13,777 nucleotides of DNA. It comes from DATNPH01 sp036703315. GTDB taxonomy: Bacteria > Cyanobacteriota > Cyanobacteriia > Cyanobacteriales > Coleofasciculaceae. The notes beneath the pieces are model-generated. The model saw only the letters and a program-made list of their open reading frames with translations. It was not told the DNA's origin and did no database searches. This document shows, piece by piece, positions 1 to 7,147 of this stretch. The position numbers were made by a program, and so were the translations under genes. The stretch spans positions 1-13,777 of the forward strand of contig DATNPH010000276.1 of assembly GCA_036703315.1 (NCBI GenBank). The letters run 5' to 3'. The stretch's first letter is position 1; the number at the start of each line of letters is the position of its first letter.

Positions 1-59
1 ATAATTTCCTATTAGCTCATGCTCGCTCTTGATAGCTAATTGCAATCCAATTTCCTTAC

Positions 60-64
60 AGGAG
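60..64 (+). promoter_or_regulatory. Ribosome binding site supporting a TTG start
   Basis: AGGAG lies 7 nt before the TTG at 72. It is the best Shine-Dalgarno match in the leader and supports initiation at that TTG. The resulting protein begins four residues before the Rossmann beta-strand, as is normal for SDR epimerases. Confidence 0.7.
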
Positions 65-71
65 ACCACGA

Positions 72-1190
72 TTGAGCAAACATATTCTGATTACTGGTGG
101 GGCAGGATTCATCGGTTCACACTTAGCAGACGAATTGCTAAAGCATGGATACCGTGTCCGCGCCCTCGACAACCTCTCGTTCCAGGTTCATGGTCCCGAT
201 CGCACAAGACCTGATTATTTAAATCCTGAGGTTGAGCTGATGGTCGGGGATGTCCGTGACCCAGAAGTCATGCGACGCGCCCTGAAAGGCATTGATATTG
301 TGTACCACTTCGCCGCCGTGGTGGGTGTTGGGCAAAGTATGTATGAAATTACGAAATACACCAGCACCAACAATTTAGGTACAGCTGTGTTGTTAGAGGC
401 GCTAATTGATCAACCCGTTGAGCGGCTGATTGTAGCGTCGAGTATGAGCATCTACGGTGAAGGACTTTACAAAGCTCCCAATGACAGCTTGTGTATTGGG
501 CGCGATCGCACACTGGATCAACTGAAGGCAGGAGATTGGGAAATCCGTAATGCGGCTGGTGAAGAACTGATTCCTGTACCAACACCAGAACATAAGCAGC
601 CAGCTCTCGCTTCTGTCTATGCCCTCTCGAAGTATGACCAAGAGCAACTCAGCCTGATCATTGGGCAAGCCTACGGGATAGGTACTATAGCCCTGCGGTT
701 CTTTAACACTTATGGTACAAGGCAAGCCCTTTCTAACCCCTATACAGGCGTTCTAGCCATCTTCGCCTCCCGATACCTCAACAACAAACCTCCTTTAATT
801 TTTGAAGATGGTTATCAGCAGCGCGACTTTGTCAGCATCCATGATGTTGTACAGGCGTGTCGATTAGCGATGGAAGTCCCAGAAGCAGCCGGAAAAGTTT
901 TCAACGTGGCAAGCGATCGGCATTACACTGTCTTGGAAGCTGCCCGACTGATGGCACAGGTGCTAGGCAAAGAACACATTCAGCCTCTAATTACTGGGAA
1001 ATACCGTGTCGGTGATGTTCGGCACTGCTTTGCAGACATCACACAGGCGCGTCAAATTCTAGGCTATCAACCTCGCGTGACTCTAGAAGCAGGATTAGTT
1101 GAACTTGCCAGCTGGCTAGAGGGACAGGTAGCGCTTGACCGAGTTGTAGAAGCCAGCGCTGAACTCGCCGCACGGGGGCTAACGGTATGA
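72..1190 (+). CDS. NAD-dependent sugar-nucleotide epimerase/dehydratase (extended SDR)
   Basis: A 372-residue extended short-chain dehydrogenase that should epimerise or dehydrate an NDP-sugar in the cytoplasm. Directly visible are the N-terminal dinucleotide motif TGGAGFIG (G9, G12, G15), the HFAA element near residue 80, the serine-rich strand ending SSMSIYGEG (S123-S126) and the catalytic YALSK (Y183, K187). The protein is about 40 residues longer than typical GalE. The extra length lies mostly between residues 130 and 180, as in the family annotated dTDP-L-rhamnose 4-epimerase-like; that substrate is from memory of the family and is not proven. The start is TTG, with AGGAG 7 nt upstream. 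The stop overlaps the next start in ATGA (1187-1190), implying translational coupling. It is the first gene of the visible glycan operon, although its promoter may lie left of the window. The SDR family call is very secure; the exact substrate is not. Confidence 0.9.
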   Translation: MSKHILITGGAGFIGSHLADELLKHGYRVRALDNLSFQVHGPDRTRPDYLNPEVELMVGDVRDPEVMRRALKGIDIVYHFAAVVGVGQSMYEITKYTSTNNLGTAVLLEALIDQPVERLIVASSMSIYGEGLYKAPNDSLCIGRDRTLDQLKAGDWEIRNAAGEELIPVPTPEHKQPALASVYALSKYDQEQLSLIIGQAYGIGTIALRFFNTYGTRQALSNPYTGVLAIFASRYLNNKPPLIFEDGYQQRDFVSIHDVVQACRLAMEVPEAAGKVFNVASDRHYTVLEAARLMAQVLGKEHIQPLITGKYRVGDVRHCFADITQARQILGYQPRVTLEAGLVELASWLEGQVALDRVVEASAELAARGLTV

Positions 1191-3313
1191 ACAGTCCAAC
1201 TATCGGAGTTGTGGAGTGGTTTCGTCCAGGTGAGTACGAGCAGGTTGAGCAGGTTCTAAGAGATCTGAAGACCATTGGGGTAGAAGAGTTACGCACTGGC
1301 TTTTCTTGGGCTGACTGGTACACACCGCAAGGACAGGAGTGGTACACTTGGCTGCTACCTCGGCTGGCGCGGGAAGTACAAATCCTGCCCTGTTTCCACT
1401 ACCTGCCGCCATCTATAGGTATCGTCCCGAAAACCTCCTCGCCACCTCGCCAACCGAAGGATTATGCCGACTTTATTGATGTGATGATCACCCGCTTCGG
1501 GCAGTACTTCGAGTGGATTGAGCTTTGGAATGAGCCAAACAATTTGAATGATTGGGACTGGCGGCTCGATCCAGAATGGCGGATTTTCTGCGAAATGGTA
1601 GGTAGCGCTGCCTATTGGGCGCAGCATCGGGGTAAGAAGACTGTCCTAGCTGGAATGAGTCCAGTCGATCCGAACTTACTGTCTATCCTGTGCGATCGCG
1701 GTGTTTTAGCCTACATGGATGCTGTCGGAATTCATGGTTTCCCTGGAACTTGGGAATTCGATTGGCAGGAGTGGCCGGTTAAAGTGGCGAAGGTACGAGA
1801 GGTACTGGAGCGATATGGCTTAGAACCAGAAATTTGGATCACCGAGACTGGTTTTTCCACCTGGAGGCACGACGAACACGGACAACTGCGGGCATTCCTA
1901 AAAGCGATCGCAGCACCCGTTGAGCGTGTGTACTGGTACGCTGCCTACGACCTACACCCAGACCTACCTACACAAGATGGCTTACACTCGGACGTGCGGC
2001 ATTATCACATGGGACTCAAGCGCTCAGACGGCAGCTCAAAGCTACTATGCCGCCTGTGGGTCACTGGCGGATTGGAAGCCGTGCGAGACATAGCCCAAAA
2101 GAAGCACAAGGCTAAAAGCGCAGAGGAAAATTTCAATCTACATGCGTCCCTACTGCAATCAACTCCTCCTGCTGCCCTGCTTCCGCGTGTTCTAATCACG
2201 GGTGGCGCTGGCTTTATCGGTACCAACCTTGCACATCGGCTACTGAGCAACGGTCAACCCGTACTGTTATTTGATAACCTCTCAAGACCAGGAGTTGAAG
2301 AAAACCTGCGTTGGCTGCAACACAGGCATGGAGATTTAGTGCAAATTCAAATAGCGGATGTGCGCGATCGCTTTGCTCTACGTCAAGCCCTCAAAGACAC
2401 CCAGCAAGTCTTTCACTTCGCCGCACAGGTAGCTGTAACCACTAGCTTAACCAATCCAGTGCAGGACTTTGAAATCAACGCATTGGGTACGTTGAACTTA
2501 CTCGAAGAGTTGCGATTGCTCTCTTGTCCACCCCCTCTCGTCTTCACCTCCACCAACAAAGTCTATGGCAGACTCCCAGATGTCCAGCTTGTGCCTAATT
2601 GTACTCGCTACCAACCTATAGGAGCGATACCCTGCGGGAACGCCAAGGGCATACATCAATCGCTGCTATCTGGCATCAGTGAAGACTATTCCCTAGATTT
2701 TCATAGCCCCTACGGGTGTTCCAAAGGAGCGGCTGACCAGTATGTGATCGACTACGCCCGAACCTTCAATATTCCCGCTGTCGTTTTCCGCATGAGCTGC
2801 ATCTATGGTCCTCATCAGTTCGGGACTGAAGACCAAGGATGGGTAGCTCACTTCCTGATTCGTGCGATCGAGAATCAACCTATCACCCTATACGGCGACG
2901 GAATGCAAGTACGGGACATCTTATTTGTTGAAGACCTCATTGATGCCTTCCTGCTGGCACAAGAGAATATTCACAGTCTCTCTGGTCAAGCTTTCAACAT
3001 TGGTGGCGGTCAAAAAAACACAATTAGCTTACTGGAATTCATCGAGCTAATCGAGGAAATCCACGGCAAAAAACCTCCGGTTGAATTCGATAGCTGGCGT
3101 CCCGGAGACCAACGTTACTACGTGTCTGACTCTAGTAAGTTTAAAGCTGCAACGGGTTGGACACCTGCTGTGAACCTTCGCCAAGGCGTCCGTCAACTTT
3201 ATCAATGGTTACTTGGGAATAGGGAATGGGGGATAGGGGATGGGACTTTCCCGATTACTAATCACCAACCACCAATCACCAACCACCAATCACCAATCAT
3301 CAACTTTCGATGA
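1187..3313 (+). CDS. Fusion protein: clan GH-A glycoside-hydrolase-like domain plus CDP-paratose-epimerase-like SDR
   Basis: A 708-residue two-domain protein. Residues about 5-290 resemble a GH39/GH5-like TIM barrel. LWNEPN carries the expected acid/base E116 and WITETGF the expected nucleophile E220, so both catalytic glutamates are kept. A linker of about 40 residues rich in K, S and A follows. Residues about 333-676 form an extended SDR epimerase with TGGAGFIG (G339, G342, G345), FTSTNKVYG (T454-T456) and YGCSK (Y509, K513). Its sequence style recalls CDP-paratose/tyvelose 2-epimerases. No signal peptide or membrane segment is visible, so the hydrolase-like domain probably works in the cytoplasm, perhaps on an activated or lipid-linked sugar (inference). 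The last ~32 residues (677-708) are translated from G-rich and ACCAATC-type heptamer repeats and are not part of the epimerase fold. The gene overlaps both neighbours by ATGA. Confidence 0.88.
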   Translation: MNSPTIGVVEWFRPGEYEQVEQVLRDLKTIGVEELRTGFSWADWYTPQGQEWYTWLLPRLAREVQILPCFHYLPPSIGIVPKTSSPPRQPKDYADFIDVMITRFGQYFEWIELWNEPNNLNDWDWRLDPEWRIFCEMVGSAAYWAQHRGKKTVLAGMSPVDPNLLSILCDRGVLAYMDAVGIHGFPGTWEFDWQEWPVKVAKVREVLERYGLEPEIWITETGFSTWRHDEHGQLRAFLKAIAAPVERVYWYAAYDLHPDLPTQDGLHSDVRHYHMGLKRSDGSSKLLCRLWVTGGLEAVRDIAQKKHKAKSAEENFNLHASLLQSTPPAALLPRVLITGGAGFIGTNLAHRLLSNGQPVLLFDNLSRPGVEENLRWLQHRHGDLVQIQIADVRDRFALRQALKDTQQVFHFAAQVAVTTSLTNPVQDFEINALGTLNLLEELRLLSCPPPLVFTSTNKVYGRLPDVQLVPNCTRYQPIGAIPCGNAKGIHQSLLSGISEDYSLDFHSPYGCSKGAADQYVIDYARTFNIPAVVFRMSCIYGPHQFGTEDQGWVAHFLIRAIENQPITLYGDGMQVRDILFVEDLIDAFLLAQENIHSLSGQAFNIGGGQKNTISLLEFIELIEEIHGKKPPVEFDSWRPGDQRYYVSDSSKFKAATGWTPAVNLRQGVRQLYQWLLGNREWGIGDGTFPITNHQPPITNHQSPIINFR
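3215..3244 (+). repeat. G-rich heptamer array with G-quadruplex motif inside the coding end of the fusion gene
   Basis: Four tandem heptamers are visible: GGGAATA, GGGAATG, GGGGATA and GGGGATG, followed by GG. The G-runs of three or more, separated by 2-4 nt, satisfy the usual four-tract G-quadruplex rule on the sense strand, and hence in the mRNA. The array is translated in frame as residues 677-686 of the fusion protein and ends about 65 nt before the radical SAM gene start. Such short tandem heptamers are common in filamentous cyanobacteria. Confidence 0.85.
3254..3309 (+). repeat. ATCACCA/ACCACCA heptamer array ending at the radical SAM start codon
   Basis: Eight consecutive 7-nt units run from ATTACTA through alternating ATCACCA and ACCACCA to ATCATCA and a degenerate ACTTTCG, and the ATG of the next gene follows directly at 3310. 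Three units equal seven codons, so the translation shows a 7-residue periodicity (ITNHQPP, ITNHQSP). The array therefore supplies both the C-terminus of the upstream protein and the leader of the downstream gene. Confidence 0.88.
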
Positions 3314-4599
3314 AGTACGCACTTGTTAATCCCAACTGGACATTTACTGGCAGTACCTACTTCGGCTGCCGAGAACCACATCTACCGCTTGAATATGGTT
3401 ATGCCAAAGCTTTACTAGAACGGGAAGGACATGAAGTCCTGATTGTAGATGGGCAGTTGGATAATCTTTCACGAGAGGACGTTAGAAATCAAGTCGCCGC
3501 CTTTGAGCCAGACTTTACGGTAGTAACCACTGCACCCAGTTACCTATTCTGGCGCTGTGCCCCACCAGAACTGCGCATTCCCCAAGAAACGGTGCGTGAC
3601 CTACAAGATATCGGCGGCACAACGGTTGCAATTGGTCCCCACGGTTCCACAACGCCCAAAGCGACTCTGAAGAAGCTGGGTGTAGATGTAGTGATTATGG
3701 GAGAATGCGAGGAAATTCTGCCCAAATTAACCGAACAATGGCAGAATGTGCCGTCTATCTGTTACTGGAACGCCGATGATCTGCGTGTACAGGGTGGCGC
3801 TCATGCATCGGATATGAAAGCACTACCGGCACTCCATTGGCCCCAAGAAACCATCCAGCAACATCATCACCATCACCACCGTTTTGATGCTGTCGCTAAC
3901 AGCTTTGGTGCTGAAATGGAGACTTCTCGGGGTTGTCCCTATCACTGCTCTTTCTGCGCTAAGGAAAACTTCCGCAACGGCTATCGCCAGCGTCCTCTAG
4001 CAGTAATTCTGGAAGAACTGGATGGTTTAATTGCTCAAGGTGTCGAGTACGTCTACTTCATTGATGAGATTTTCCTGCCAAATAGACCGCTACTTGAGGC
4101 ACTGGTTAATCGTCAAATAAAGTTTGGTATTCAGACGCGCATTGATTTGTGGACGCCACCACTGCTAAAGCTGCTAGGGCTTTCTGGTTGTGTATCCATA
4201 GAGGCAGGCGTGGAGAGTATTTCTCAACAAGGGCGTCAACTGCTGGATAAAAACTGCAAACTTTCCACAGAAGCGCTGAGTGAGCTACTCATCTACGCTA
4301 AAAAACATGTTCCTTTTGTGCAGGCTAATTTGCTTGATGGGAAAGTAGACGACCCGGAAGCCATTGAAGCATGGCGTCAACAATTACAGCAATCTGGAGT
4401 TTGGGCAAATAAGCCAGTGCCATTGTTCCCCTATCCTGGCTCACCCGACTATACCAAAAAGTGGGGTTTCCCAGATGACCAAGCGTGGGAACGTGCCAAC
4501 GAGTATTATCTGCAAGTCTATGCAGAATTCAGCGATATCCAAGACGAACAGCCATTGCCTCTGCAAGAACTAGAACTTAGCCCAGTTCATGCCATTTGA
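3310..4599 (+). CDS. B12-binding-type radical SAM protein
   Basis: A 429-residue protein with a cobalamin-binding-like N-terminal Rossmann region (about 1-150, including GYAKALLEREGHEV and GPHGSTTP) and a radical SAM core. The core carries CPYHCSFC, a CxxxCxxC cluster motif (C209, C213, C216) that should bind 4Fe-4S and cleave S-adenosylmethionine. The classical DxHxxG cobalamin-ligand motif is not seen, as in many members of this class. Residues 185-190 form a natural run of six histidines just before the radical SAM core. From memory it resembles the B12/radical SAM proteins NCBI names after a rhizobial twelve-gene cassette; this could not be checked here. Placement between an epimerase fusion and four glycosyltransferases suggests methylation or rearrangement of a sugar (inference). 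It overlaps the upstream stop by ATGA and has no clear Shine-Dalgarno sequence; the leader is a heptamer array. Confidence 0.88.
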   Translation: MKYALVNPNWTFTGSTYFGCREPHLPLEYGYAKALLEREGHEVLIVDGQLDNLSREDVRNQVAAFEPDFTVVTTAPSYLFWRCAPPELRIPQETVRDLQDIGGTTVAIGPHGSTTPKATLKKLGVDVVIMGECEEILPKLTEQWQNVPSICYWNADDLRVQGGAHASDMKALPALHWPQETIQQHHHHHHRFDAVANSFGAEMETSRGCPYHCSFCAKENFRNGYRQRPLAVILEELDGLIAQGVEYVYFIDEIFLPNRPLLEALVNRQIKFGIQTRIDLWTPPLLKLLGLSGCVSIEAGVESISQQGRQLLDKNCKLSTEALSELLIYAKKHVPFVQANLLDGKVDDPEAIEAWRQQLQQSGVWANKPVPLFPYPGSPDYTKKWGFPDDQAWERANEYYLQVYAEFSDIQDEQPLPLQELELSPVHAI

Positions 4600-4609
4600 A
4601 TCCTTAGTG

Positions 4610-5875
4610 ATGCCCAGAAAAGTTCTGATGACTGCTGATACTATAGGCGGTGTGTGGACTTATGCCCTAGAACTTGCAGCCGCCTTGGGAAAGTATGGGA
4701 TAGAAGTGGCGCTGGCAACAATGGGGGCACCACTGACACCTCAGCAGCGTGAAACCTCTAGACAAATTCCTAATCTAGAGGTGTTTGAGAGCAATTTTAA
4801 GTTGGAATGGATGGAAGACCCTTGGGAAGATGTCAAACAGGCTGGTGAGTGGTTACTTCAGCTAGAAGGACATCTACAACCTGATATCGTCCATTTGAAC
4901 GGATATGTCCACGCTGCTTTATCTTGGCAAGCACCTACCTTAGTTGTGGGACATTCCTGTGTTTTGTCATGGTGGGAGGCGGTTAAGGGTGAACCAGCAC
5001 CCGCCAGCTGGAATAGATACCAACAGAATGTTAGGCAGGGTTTACAGGCGGCAAATTTGGTAGTTGCTCCCTCAGCCGCCATGCTGACCGCTTTAATTTC
5101 ACACTATGGTGAATTAGTCAATAGCAAAGTGATACCTAATGGTCGTGATCCAGCGGTTTTTTATCCATCTGTGAAAAAAGAGTTCGTCCTGACGGCTGGA
5201 CGCCTATGGGATGAAGCAAAGAATGTTGCTGTATTGGAGGACATTGCACCTCAACTACTGTGGTCTATCTATATCGCTGGTGAGCAAAAACATCCTGACG
5301 GTGGAATAGATGCGATGAATCGCGTCTCCATAACTCAGTTGCACCAAGCCGTTTCACCCCAACCCAACCCTCTCCTTAACAAGGGGAGGGAGCTAACTTC
5401 CCCCCTTGGCAAGGGAGGATTGAGGGGGGTCAAGCCTATAGTTGGGTATCCGGTGCAAGATCTAAGTACAAGCAATGTCCATCGGCTGGGGCGCTTGTCT
5501 ACTGAGGAACTAGCTACCTGGTATGCACAGGCGTCGATTTATGCGTTACCAGCACGCTATGAACCCTTTGGGTTGTCGGTGTTGGAAGCGGCTTTGTCAG
5601 GATGTGCATTGGTACTGGGAGATATTCCCAGTCTGCGGGAGATTTGGAGGGATGCGGCTGTGTTTGTGCCGCCAGATCAGAAAAATGCAATCGTTCACGC
5701 CATCAATACCCTGAGCCGTGATTCTTCTGTTCGCACAGCTTTTGCCACTAAGGCACGTACCCGTGCCCTTGAATTCACACCTCAACGGATGGTAACTGGC
5801 TACTTAGAAGCCTACCAAGACTTGATTGAGCAACGCTGTAAGGGGACGATATGTCGTGTCCCTACCAACTCGTAA
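4610..5875 (+). CDS. GT4-family glycosyltransferase
   Basis: A 421-residue GT-B fold glycosyltransferase predicted to transfer a sugar from an activated donor. The N-terminus has the strand and glycine loop MTADTIGGVWTY, the middle has VIPNGRDPAVFYP (acceptor/donor domain junction) and LTAGRLWDEAKN, and the donor-binding domain has ARYEPFGLSVLEAALSGC with the EX7E pair E318/E326. Residues about 250-275 are encoded by an in-frame G/C-rich interspersed repeat in a loop before the strand HRLGRLS, and are probably dispensable. I prefer the ATG at 4610 because the beta-strand begins directly after it. An in-frame ATG at 4589 would overlap the radical SAM gene by 11 nt and add seven residues; neither has a clear Shine-Dalgarno sequence. 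The next gene begins 19 nt after the stop. Confidence 0.9.
   Translation: MPRKVLMTADTIGGVWTYALELAAALGKYGIEVALATMGAPLTPQQRETSRQIPNLEVFESNFKLEWMEDPWEDVKQAGEWLLQLEGHLQPDIVHLNGYVHAALSWQAPTLVVGHSCVLSWWEAVKGEPAPASWNRYQQNVRQGLQAANLVVAPSAAMLTALISHYGELVNSKVIPNGRDPAVFYPSVKKEFVLTAGRLWDEAKNVAVLEDIAPQLLWSIYIAGEQKHPDGGIDAMNRVSITQLHQAVSPQPNPLLNKGRELTSPLGKGGLRGVKPIVGYPVQDLSTSNVHRLGRLSTEELATWYAQASIYALPARYEPFGLSVLEAALSGCALVLGDIPSLREIWRDAAVFVPPDQKNAIVHAINTLSRDSSVRTAFATKARTRALEFTPQRMVTGYLEAYQDLIEQRCKGTICRVPTNS
5360..5436 (+). repeat. G/C-rich interspersed repeat inserted in frame in the GT4 gene
   Basis: Two hairpin-forming modules are visible. The first is CCCTCTCCTT (5368-5377), loop AAC, then AAGGGGAGGG (5381-5390), which pairs over 10 positions with one G-T wobble. 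The second is a C-rich run with CCCTTGGCAAGGGAGG and a trailing run of Gs. This type of repeat is familiar from intergenic DNA of filamentous cyanobacteria. Here it stays open and adds about 25 residues (QPNPLLNKGRE and onward) to the protein. Confidence 0.85.
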
Positions 5876-5882
5876 CTTAAAT

Positions 5883-5888
5883 GAGAGG
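5883..5888 (+). promoter_or_regulatory. Ribosome binding site fixing the start of the first CgeB-like gene
   Basis: GAGAGG lies 6 nt before the ATG at 5895. The reading frame stays open further upstream, to 5826, inside the GT4 gene. This site and the beta-strand MRIVMFYH right after the ATG argue for 5895 as the true start. Confidence 0.7.
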
Positions 5889-5894
5889 CACTGT

Positions 5895-7085
5895 ATGCGA
5901 ATTGTGATGTTCTATCACTCGCTCCTATCTGACTGGAATCATGGGAATGCTCACTTTTTACGGGGTGTAGTCAGTGAACTAGGTTCGCGAAATCATGAAG
6001 TCCACGTTTATGAACCCAAAGATGCTTGGAGTCTTGAAAACCTCTTAACAGAACACGGAGAAGAGCCGATTAAAAGATTTTATGCGGCTTACCCTAGTCT
6101 TGAGAGTACGCGCTATGACTTAAAAACACTCGACCTCGACGAAGTACTGGATGATGCTGACTTGGTGATTGTTCATGAGTGGAATGCTCATGAATTGGTG
6201 CAGCGTGTGGGAAAGCACCGTGCCAGTGTCGGTGGATATCGACTGCTATTTCATGATACGCATCACAGGTCAGTCAGCGATCGCTCTAGCATGGCAGCCT
6301 ATGATCTCTCCAACTACGATGGAGTCCTAGCCTATGGCAGTGTTATCCGTGACATATACCTAAGCCAAGGCTGGATACCACGAGCTTGGACATGGCACGA
6401 AGCAGCAGATACGCGCGTTTTTCATCCAATTGATGCGACTGGCTACCAAGAAGAAAACCTAACCCCCCAACAGAGTTCCCTCGCAGGGAAGGGGGCACAA
6501 TTCTCCCCTCACCTTGTAGGAGAGGGGTTGGGGGAGAGGTCAAAATCGCTTGGTGACTTGGTATGGATTGGCAATTGGGGAGATGACGAACGCACGGCGG
6601 AGTTATACGAGTTTTTGATTGAGCCAGTCAAGGAACTAGGATTAAAAGCACGAGTGCATGGAGTGCGTTATCCGGAAGACGCGATTGCATCCTTAGCCTC
6701 TGCTGGCATTGAATATGCAGGTTGGCTACCCAACTACGAAGCGCCTCAAGTGTTTTCACTCTTTAAACTTACCGTCCACGTTCCACGCCGCCCTTACGTT
6801 CAAGCCCTCCCCGGCATTCCCACCATCCGCGTCTTTGAAGCTTTAGCCTGTGGTATACCCTTAATATCTGCTCCTTGGGAGGATGTTGAAAACTTATTTA
6901 CACCTGGCAAAGACTACCTAATTGCTCGCACTGGCCAGGAAATGAAGCGCCAGTTGAGTGACTTGCTTCAAGATGAGGAAAAGCGAAAAGAACTGGCATA
7001 CCACGGACACAAAACTATCCTTGCACGGCATACCTGTGCTCATCGTGTCGATGAACTCCTCAAGATTTACGGCGAACTGCATTAG
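5895..7085 (+). CDS. CgeB-like glycosyltransferase, copy 1
   Basis: A 396-residue protein with a GT-B arrangement resembling the CgeB family (glycosyltransferases first named from a Bacillus subtilis spore-surface gene). The N-terminus is MRIVMFYHSLLSDWNHGNAH. Residues 221-228 begin the second domain with DLVWIGNW. The family-type donor-site segment RVFEALACGIPLIS starts at R312 and is followed by DYLIA and a final HTCAHRVDEL motif shared with the two copies downstream. It is longer than those copies because residues about 188-217 are encoded by an interspersed repeat lying between the two domains. Sequence identity to the other copies looks low outside the C-terminal motifs, so they are probably specialised rather than redundant. 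Sugar donor and acceptor are unknown. Confidence 0.85.
   Translation: MRIVMFYHSLLSDWNHGNAHFLRGVVSELGSRNHEVHVYEPKDAWSLENLLTEHGEEPIKRFYAAYPSLESTRYDLKTLDLDEVLDDADLVIVHEWNAHELVQRVGKHRASVGGYRLLFHDTHHRSVSDRSSMAAYDLSNYDGVLAYGSVIRDIYLSQGWIPRAWTWHEAADTRVFHPIDATGYQEENLTPQQSSLAGKGAQFSPHLVGEGLGERSKSLGDLVWIGNWGDDERTAELYEFLIEPVKELGLKARVHGVRYPEDAIASLASAGIEYAGWLPNYEAPQVFSLFKLTVHVPRRPYVQALPGIPTIRVFEALACGIPLISAPWEDVENLFTPGKDYLIARTGQEMKRQLSDLLQDEEKRKELAYHGHKTILARHTCAHRVDELLKIYGELH
6456..6545 (+). repeat. G/C-rich interspersed repeat inserted in frame in CgeB-like copy 1
   Basis: Two adjoining hairpin modules are visible: TTCCCT, loop CGC, AGGGAA; and CCCCTC followed after about 10 nt by GAGGGG. They are bounded by CTAACCCCCC on the left and GGGGGAGAGGTC on the right. 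This is the same general class as the repeat inside the GT4 gene but a different subtype. It is translated as residues about 188-217 without a stop, joining the two halves of the glycosyltransferase. Confidence 0.85.
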
Positions 7086-7147
7086 ATAGTTAATGGCTCA
7101 TGGCTATTAGCAATGAACAATTACCAATGAACAATGAACAATGAAAA
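7085..7147 (+). repeat. Heptamer array filling the gap between CgeB-like copies 1 and 2
   Basis: Nine consecutive 7-nt units run from GATAGTT and AATGGCT through CATGGCT, ATTAGCA, ATGAACA, ATTACCA, ATGAACA and ATGAACA to ATGAAAA. The last unit is the start of the next gene. The array occupies the whole 55-nt intergenic space and leaves no room for a conventional Shine-Dalgarno sequence. Confidence 0.85.

Noticed and set aside
3254..3309. Possible CRISPR-like array
   Set aside because: Units are 7 nt, directly abutting, without spacers; this is a short tandem repeat, not a CRISPR array.
3862..3879. Six histidine codons as a vector-derived affinity tag
   Set aside because: The run is internal, within a native radical SAM gene, with no vector sequence around it.
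5368..5390. Strong hairpin as a possible transcription terminator
   Set aside because: It lies inside an intact glycosyltransferase frame, has no following T-run, and matches an interspersed repeat class.
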